DNA of 64,000 nt from Phascolomyces articulosus (lineage: Eukaryota > Mucoromycota > Mucoromycetes > Mucorales > Lichtheimiaceae). The position numbers were made by a program, and so were the translations under genes. The stretch lies in assembly GCA_025677815.1 (NCBI GenBank), contig JAIXMP010000004.1, forward strand, positions 372,001 through 436,000, written 5' to 3'. This document shows positions 57,922-64,000 of this stretch, in pieces (position 1 is the first letter of the stretch; each line of letters begins with the position of its first letter). The notes under the pieces were generated by a model. The model ran no database searches, was not told where the DNA came from, and saw only the letters and a list, made by a program, of their open reading frames with translations.

Positions 57922-60047
57922 ATGCGTTCTTTTTCTTCTTGTGTTTTACTTATTCTAGTAGTTTATTCGCAACTAAGTTATGCTTTATTAACATCTGGGT
58001 GGCGGATTAAAGAGTAAGTCAGTCTCGGCACTACCACGTGTAAAATAATAATAGGACCCTTTATTCCACGTATTCAATTGTTATTAAAATATGAAATGGT
58101 ACGACAACGTGCATAATTTAAATATTATTTGGATTGATATGTAATGTATAGTTTATTTCATGCTCAACATCAAGTTCATGCAGCATTCGTTGCCCCTCCC
58201 CCGGTCGAAGAAAAATATGGTCCTTTTTATTTTGATCAACTTGTCGACCACTCGAATCCTTCAGCCGGCACATTCAAACATCGGTATTGGGCTAATACAG
58301 ATTGGTACCAAAGCGGTGGTCCTGTGATTCGTAAGCAAATTTTTGCAGATATGAAAATTTGCATGCCATGGATGATGATTATGCTAACCATCCATGTTCG
58401 AAACAGTTTATAATGCAGGTGAAATGGATGCTATTGATCGAGCCATTTATGTCAAGAATTCATCCATGGCATTATTGGCAGAACAACTTCATGGTGTTGT
58501 CATTGTGATGGAACATCGTTGCTATGGAGGTTCACAACTTGGACCTGTAAGTATATTTTTTGCATAATTGCGTGGCGTGATTTTTACTTTTACTCATGTG
58601 TATTTTGTGTATGTGGGCTCAATGTATAGGATTATTCCGTCGAATATTTAAAAACACTAAATACAGAACAAGCATTAGAAGATATTGCATCCATTATTAA
58701 AGAAGTCAAGGTAAATGCGTATTTCAAAAAAAAAACATAAAAACAAAAATCATACTATGACTCAATTGATCTATTTATGGTAATAGTTGCCAAATTTGGA
58801 AATACCACCAGCACCGGAAACAAAATGGATCGTGTATGGTGGTTCTTACAGTGGTAATCTTGCTGCTTGGATGCGTTATCGTTATCCTGATATTGTATTT
58901 GCTGCAGTACCATCATCAGCACCAGTACAAATGAAATACAATTATTTTGAATACTTTTACCCAATACGAAAATTTGGTCCAAAACATTGTATTCATGCAG
59001 TCGAACAAGTGATTAGCCATGTTGATCATATCTTATTCAGTCCACTTCAAGGACCAAAAGAACGTCTTAAAGAATCATTTGGTGTAAAAGATTTGAAACA
59101 TGATGACGATTTTGCCAATTGTATGTTTTTGGTATATAGTGTATATACACTTTTTTGATCATCAACAAAACTTTTATATATTTAAACGCGTATAAATTTT
59201 CATTTATGTAGTGCTCAGTTTTCCATTGGGTTTATGGCAAGAAATGACACCCACATTCAATCCATTCGAAACGGAATTCTGTTCTATTTTTGACAATGCA
59301 AAGGATTTGCATAGTTATATTGCCGCTTATGGTGGCTATATTTCCAACATGACGCAATCGATATGTCAAGAGTATTCGTCTGTCAACAAATGTTTGGATT
59401 CCCATGACCCCAAATCACCAATGTACAGTGATTTGAAATCTCCCTCACGACCCTGGCTATGGCAAGTTTGTACCGAATATGCATATTGGCAAACAGGTGC
59501 CCCAATCTGGATTCCAGGTACCATAGTATCACGTAAATTAGATACGAATTGGTATCAACGTCAATGTCCTCTTTTGTTCGGTGAGCATAATGTACCTACT
59601 CGGCCTCAATGGCGTTATATCAACAAGGAATATAAGGGATGGCATATTTCGTTAAATCGTACATTCTGGATCGATGGCGAATATGATCCTTGGAGAACAC
59701 TCAGTGTACAGAGTGATTGGGCTCCTAAACGAGGACGTCATCATTATTTCTCTGGTCAACAAGAAGATGCACATTATGTTGTGTTGCCTCAATCCGTTCA
59801 TCATTGGGTATGAATATATAAATGACGACATCTATTTGTAATTTGTTTAACAAAATTTACGGTTTTATAAATTGATTTATAGGACTTCTTCGTATCGGAT
59901 TATGTATCAGAAGATATAAAACAAGTTCAAAAAGATTTATATACAGCAATTAGTGGATGGATTGAAGAAGCAGATACTGAAAAGAACAACAAAAAAGTTG
60001 AAGAACAAGAATCACACCGGCTTTCTTTTAATTATGTTCCAAACTAA
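57922..60047 (+). CDS. secreted serine peptidase, family S28 (prolyl/dipeptidyl type)
   Basis: Seven exons (57922-58013, 58152-58330, 58407-58546, 58630-58710, 58787-59120, 59212-59807, 59883-60047) sum to 1587 bases, 528 residues. A signal peptide is clear (MRSFSSCVLLILVVYSQLSY). The S28 blocks follow: FDQLVDHSNPSAGTFKHRYW, GGPVILYNAGEMDAI across intron 2, VVIVMEHRCYGGSQLGPDYS, and the nucleophile elbow WIVYGGSYSGNLAAWMRYRY with Ser in GGSYSG. The catalytic Asp is in WIDGEYDPWRTLS and the His in PQSVHHWDF. This family cleaves after proline (lysosomal Pro-X carboxypeptidase, DPP2) or related bonds; in fungi members are secreted for protein feeding. Intron 2 is 76 bases and could be read through in the genome as a short false ORF extension. 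Confidence 0.93.
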
Positions 60048-62630
60048 ATTGGTGTGTATGTAATTCAATACCATAATAATTTATTATATATAACAAACTG
60101 GTGTTCCACCTTTACCTTGTATATATGAATACAAACCAAATAAATAAATATTAAATGGAAGACTTGTTATTTGTTCCTTTTTTCCACCATTATTTATTCT
60201 CACAGTTCAATCTTTTTAACGGATGTTTCATCTGTTTTAGGTTATTTTATGAACACGTAAGAATCTGTAATAGTTCACATAGCATTAATGTTGGTGCTCA
60301 TTGCTAACAATGGAAACGCTCCTTGATTTACGCCTCATCATGCTTTTCTATCATATGAAGAACACACAGACATTTAGTATATTCTGCAAGTAACGTTTTT
60401 GAACCGATTTTGTGTATGTAATGAAGAATGTATAGTTATACCTCGTCTGTATACCATCGAGCGCCTATTGAATCTATACAAGCTCTTCATAGTACTTCAA
60501 TATATATATATATAAATGTATGTAGTAGAATATAAACTACTAATAAGCTACAATATGTTATATGCCCAATAATACATAGGTGGCTAAGGAAAGATAATCC
60601 ATTCATGTTCAATGATCTCTCATAATAACAGTTTCTTCGTTAGTACGGTAAATAACAGTCAAAATGTAACGTTAATTATTCAACAAAATAAATTGTGCTC
60701 GAAACTCAAAAAAAAAAAGAAACTACTAGGCGCAGTTTCTCTATTTACAATAAAAAAGAAAAACAAAGTTATTTTTATACGTTAAATTTTATCATCCTAT
60801 ATATTATTATTATTATTATTATTATTATCGTAAACTGGTGAGTACAAGCAGACTCACCAATAGACAATCGTCATCTTGACAGTTGTTGTCGCTCTCTCTA
60901 TAGAACATAACACTGGAACCGCTGAAACACCACCTGATGTTTTTTTTATATTGTCACTACAATAATGTTGTTTTTAATAAAAGAAAATGAATGAAAAAAA
61001 GGAAATGTTTGTTGGGGGGAGAGAATGGCGGGAAGAAAAATAATATAATAAAAATATATTTTTATTGAACATTTTACATGAGCTATTACGTGTATTAATA
61101 TCACTAATAATAATAATATGATTGCCTTTTTTAATGGATGTGCGTAATGAATTATGTATCTATCAGCATGTCATATATAATAAAATGCATACGCCACGAT
61201 GATCGATAAAAAACAACGAGGAGGAGGAGGCTTATACTATTAACGTTAAGTAGATAGTAGCAGATAGAAAGAGATGCAGTGCTACCTTTCACCAAGTAAT
61301 ATAAAATATATCAAAAGGGTGAGGTATTTTTTCATATTTACCATGTTCTTGGTCCCTAATTACAAAACGTGCACACACAAAGCGACTTTAATAATAATAA
61401 TACTGATAATAAAAATATATATATGCATAGCCTCGTTGAAAAAAAAAGGCGGAGAAGAAACAACGATAGTTTGGTTTCGCGTAATATAATTCATTGGGCA
61501 AGATATCATTTCTCCAATAACCGCGGAGTAGTGGACGATGGACTTTTTGTACAACGAAAAGGTTTTAAAAGTAAATGTATAGTAATATATGGACTAATAC
61601 TTTGTAATAGTATAATTGTATATAATTTCCGTCTATAAAGGATAGATGCTATAGGTGGGTGAGAAAGAGAGGATAGAAAATTGAGAGTCTTCTTCTCAAT
61701 TCATCGTTCCTTTATTTTTTAGTTTCATTTATATGTTATTATTTTTATATCATGATGTTGATAATAATGATAGAATCGCATGAATGAGATAAGCTCTTTT
61801 TTTTTTTTTTCCAATTCGATATTATTCTTTTATTAGTCATATAGAAGAGAATAATGTGGGGGAAATGATAGGTTGAATAAATGGATTGGAATAGGTGAAA
61901 GCACGCGACACTTGTGTTCCTGATATGTCTTGTCCCATCTCCAGTTCTCGTCTCGCTCCCCCCGCTAAAAATGTACATTATTTGTCGATCCATTTTTTTC
62001 TCTGAAAGGGAAAAAAAAAACTTAGACAGGCAATTGATAAAATAAATAACACATGAAAATTAATGTTGAAACTTGTAACAATGAAATAGGATACAAAAAC
62101 CTACTATTATTGAAATGGTTTATATATAAAAAAACGTTGTTTTATTAAGATAAAAACCTATATTTATATTTTGTTTGTACCTGTGTTTTGGTTACGGGTG
62201 TACAAATGATGTAACCAAAGAAAGAACGACATCTGCATTTATTTTATATAGTAATAACCTACAACAGTATAGAAAGGTTGAAGCATTTTTTTTAGGCTCC
62301 CACGAAAGGCTATTGATCGGAAAGTACCTTTTTTGTTACCATGTTACTTTTTGTGACACCATTACGACAAGTTGTGAGTTGTATTGGTGTGAATTGAGTA
62401 AGTTATTTACTTTAGTCTCTCTCTCTTTTTTTTTTCTCTTATATAATTCTTTCTTTCTTCTTCTTTACCCGCTTCATTTGATACCTATCTTTTTTCCCGC
62501 TTCTTTTTTTCTTTCTTTAATAACTTCACAAAAAAAAAAAAATAACTAACAAGTTGAGAGAAGGGACGTGTTGTCAGGGTTTTGTTTGTTTGTTCATTAT
62601 TTTTTTTTATTGTTATAATTCATTCAACCC
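60048..62630. other. long intergenic region, no gene seen
   Basis: About 2.6 kb AT-rich with an ATT run around 60802-60828 and other simple repeats. ORFs at 61274-61638 (both strands) and 62175-62549 have spacer-like or cysteine/phenylalanine-rich composition without recognisable domains; the latter (124 codons) is the only one that might be worth a transcript check. The last 150 bases are T/C-rich and probably promoter for the next gene. Confidence 0.45.
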
Positions 62631-63010
62631 ATGGGAAATCGAATTTCTCGAAGAAGCAAAGCCTCTGTAGGAGGTAAAAGTGGTGATAGTGGCGAATCGG
62701 TTGATTTTGCAGCAGATGGAGGTGTTACATCGACACATAGTGTTCCGAAATTTCCTGAATTTCCAGCATTCCCAATTGTTAAAAGTGAAGAGGAATTGAC
62801 ACGACAAAGAAACGAACACTTTTTATTAAAACATGTGTTCCAAAAAAGTTATTTTGCTCCGGTGGATGCCATGTTACAACGAAAAGACTCGAACGTGGTT
62901 ATTCTGGATTATAATGGCGGGTATTGTTGTACTTGGATTGTTGGTAAGTTTATTATTATTATGACAACTTCTATTGCCTTCTATGACAACCTAATTGAAT
63001 AGTTATTAGT

Positions 63011-63047
<37 letters not shown>

Positions 63048-64000
63048 TTTGATTATCATGAAGATAAATATATTAAAAAACAATGATATAAAAATATATA
63101 TAGAAATGGCAAATGATTTTCCAAATGCCATGTGTTATGGTTTAAACATGTTTAGAGTCCCAGAACCTGAAGATTTTCATCATATGCCTTCCAATATACA
63201 TCTTGATCAAAGTAATATATTACAAGGTGGTCTTGGTCATTCGACTGGTTCGATTGATTTTATTCATCAACGTGGCATGTTACATGCTTATCATGGTGAT
63301 GATATTAGTTTTGTCATGCGTGAAATGAAGCGCTTATTAAAGCCCGGTGGTTATCTTGAATTGGTTGAAGTGAGTTCTATATCTTTTCTTTTTATTCACT
63401 GTAAAAAACCATGTCTCATTTGTTTGCTAATGGTTGATTCTTATTGTTTATTTCAAAAAAAAAGTATGACATCGTACCTAAACGGGCAGGTCCGCTTTAT
63501 ACTAAACTTATGGATTGTAGTATGTGTCAATTTTTTTTATTGTTAAAAAAGAAGACAAACAACAATGTTAACCTAATGATTTATAACAGTACATAATTAT
63601 TTAAAAACTCGACAAAAACATTTATTTAATGGACCAAGGTTACGTCGATTCCTTGAAGAAAGTGGTTTCCAAGATATTCATTATGAATATGCATCCATTC
63701 CAGCATGTTGGGGTGGTTATATGGGAAAACTTATGTATGAGGTAAATTATTAGTGTCATTATTTCTGAGATCTATCATTTATCATTAAGGAGATTAATAG
63801 GGGGTCAATAATTATATATAAAAATATATTAATCCAATAATAATAACAATATTATTATTATTATTATTTACAGAATATTTTAATGGGGATTCGACATCTT
63901 GGACCTGTAATTTATCAAGAATTATTTCATACAGACGCTGAATTCGACGAGGCCCATTTTGAGGAATTTATTGATAAAGCCTTTGATGAATGTGTACAAT
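62631..64000 (+). CDS. SAM-methyltransferase-fold protein with MGN start, partial (runs off the window)
   Basis: Exons 62631-62943, 63104-63369, 63465-63519, 63590-63741 and 63874 to beyond the edge, phases matching. It starts MGNRIS, an N-myristoylation pattern (Gly2, Ser6). The fold is a class I methyltransferase: a motif I-like stretch NVVILDYNGGYCCTWIVEMA, then GSIDFIHQRG, and the well-kept EMKRLLKPGGYLELVEYD. The C-terminal half (FNGPRLRRFLEESGFQDIHY, IPACWGGYMGKLMYENILMG) matches the layout of the 28.5-30.3 kb methyltransferase. The glycine-rich SAM loop GxGxG of motif I is replaced by YNGGY, so SAM binding is doubtful. The N-tail is shorter (about 55 residues) and lacks the long Asn/His tracts. 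It may be a pseudoenzyme or regulatory paralogue. Confidence 0.8.

Noticed and set aside
58144..58413. Frame reading through into RKQIFADMKICMPW in the S28 peptidase
   Set aside because: This is intron 2 (GTAAGC...AACAG); splicing restores GGPVILYNAGEMDAI, the family block.

Overview
The window looks like nuclear DNA of an early-diverging fungus, most likely a member of the Mucorales (Mucoromycota). It is AT-rich. Most genes are split by short GT-AG introns, typically about 50-120 bases. There are long AT-rich intergenic stretches, and the repeat content (two kinds of LINE with zinc-knuckle domains, F-box/TPR/LRR relics, diverged copies of a recurrent lineage-specific family) is of a type I associate with Mucorales. 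I see no rRNA, tRNA, CRISPR or bacterial features. The species cannot be named from the sequence alone.

Layout. 1-4 kb is a decayed zone: a small terminal-inverted-repeat element, two broken genes of lineage-specific families and a diverged tandem repeat. 4.4-9.3 kb carries an acetate-transporter-family gene, a mitochondrial-type methionine-R-sulfoxide reductase and a hypothetical single-exon gene, all on the minus strand. 10.9-14.7 kb is a second decayed zone: a partial duplicate of the snRNP gene at 18.6 kb, then an F-box/TPR/LRR pseudogene split by a 5'-truncated LINE. An intact single-exon HET-domain gene follows (14.8-16.6 kb). 18.6-30.3 kb is gene-dense: U1A/U2B''-like snRNP protein, fumarylacetoacetase, GH15 glucosidase/trehalase-like enzyme, a two-TM protein and a SAM methyltransferase. 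31.9-37.4 kb has an Mpv17/Sym1-family protein, a 775-bp foldback element with near-identical arms of about 0.2 kb, and a SIT-type siderophore transporter. 41-48 kb has the ribonucleotide reductase small subunit with four ACGCGT boxes upstream, a Kre2/Ktr-type mannosyltransferase, a broken ORF and a gene of a putative PD-(D/E)XK-like family. 50.9-60 kb has tRNA dihydrouridine synthase 1, a DUF3176-like membrane protein, a degenerate LINE with a zinc-knuckle ORF1, and a secreted S28 serine peptidase. The right edge holds the 5' part of a second MGN-starting methyltransferase paralogue.

The intact genes are mostly housekeeping (iron uptake, DNA precursor synthesis, splicing, tyrosine catabolism, glycosylation, redox repair) and form no obvious functional cluster. 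All exon-intron models marked as summing correctly were checked by hand: exon lengths add up to a multiple of three with matching phases. The most interesting items are the foldback element, the putative nuclease-fold family with two diverged copies, the myristoylation-signal methyltransferase pair (one apparently without the SAM-binding glycine motif), the MCB-like box cluster near RNR2, and the partial duplicate of the snRNP gene.
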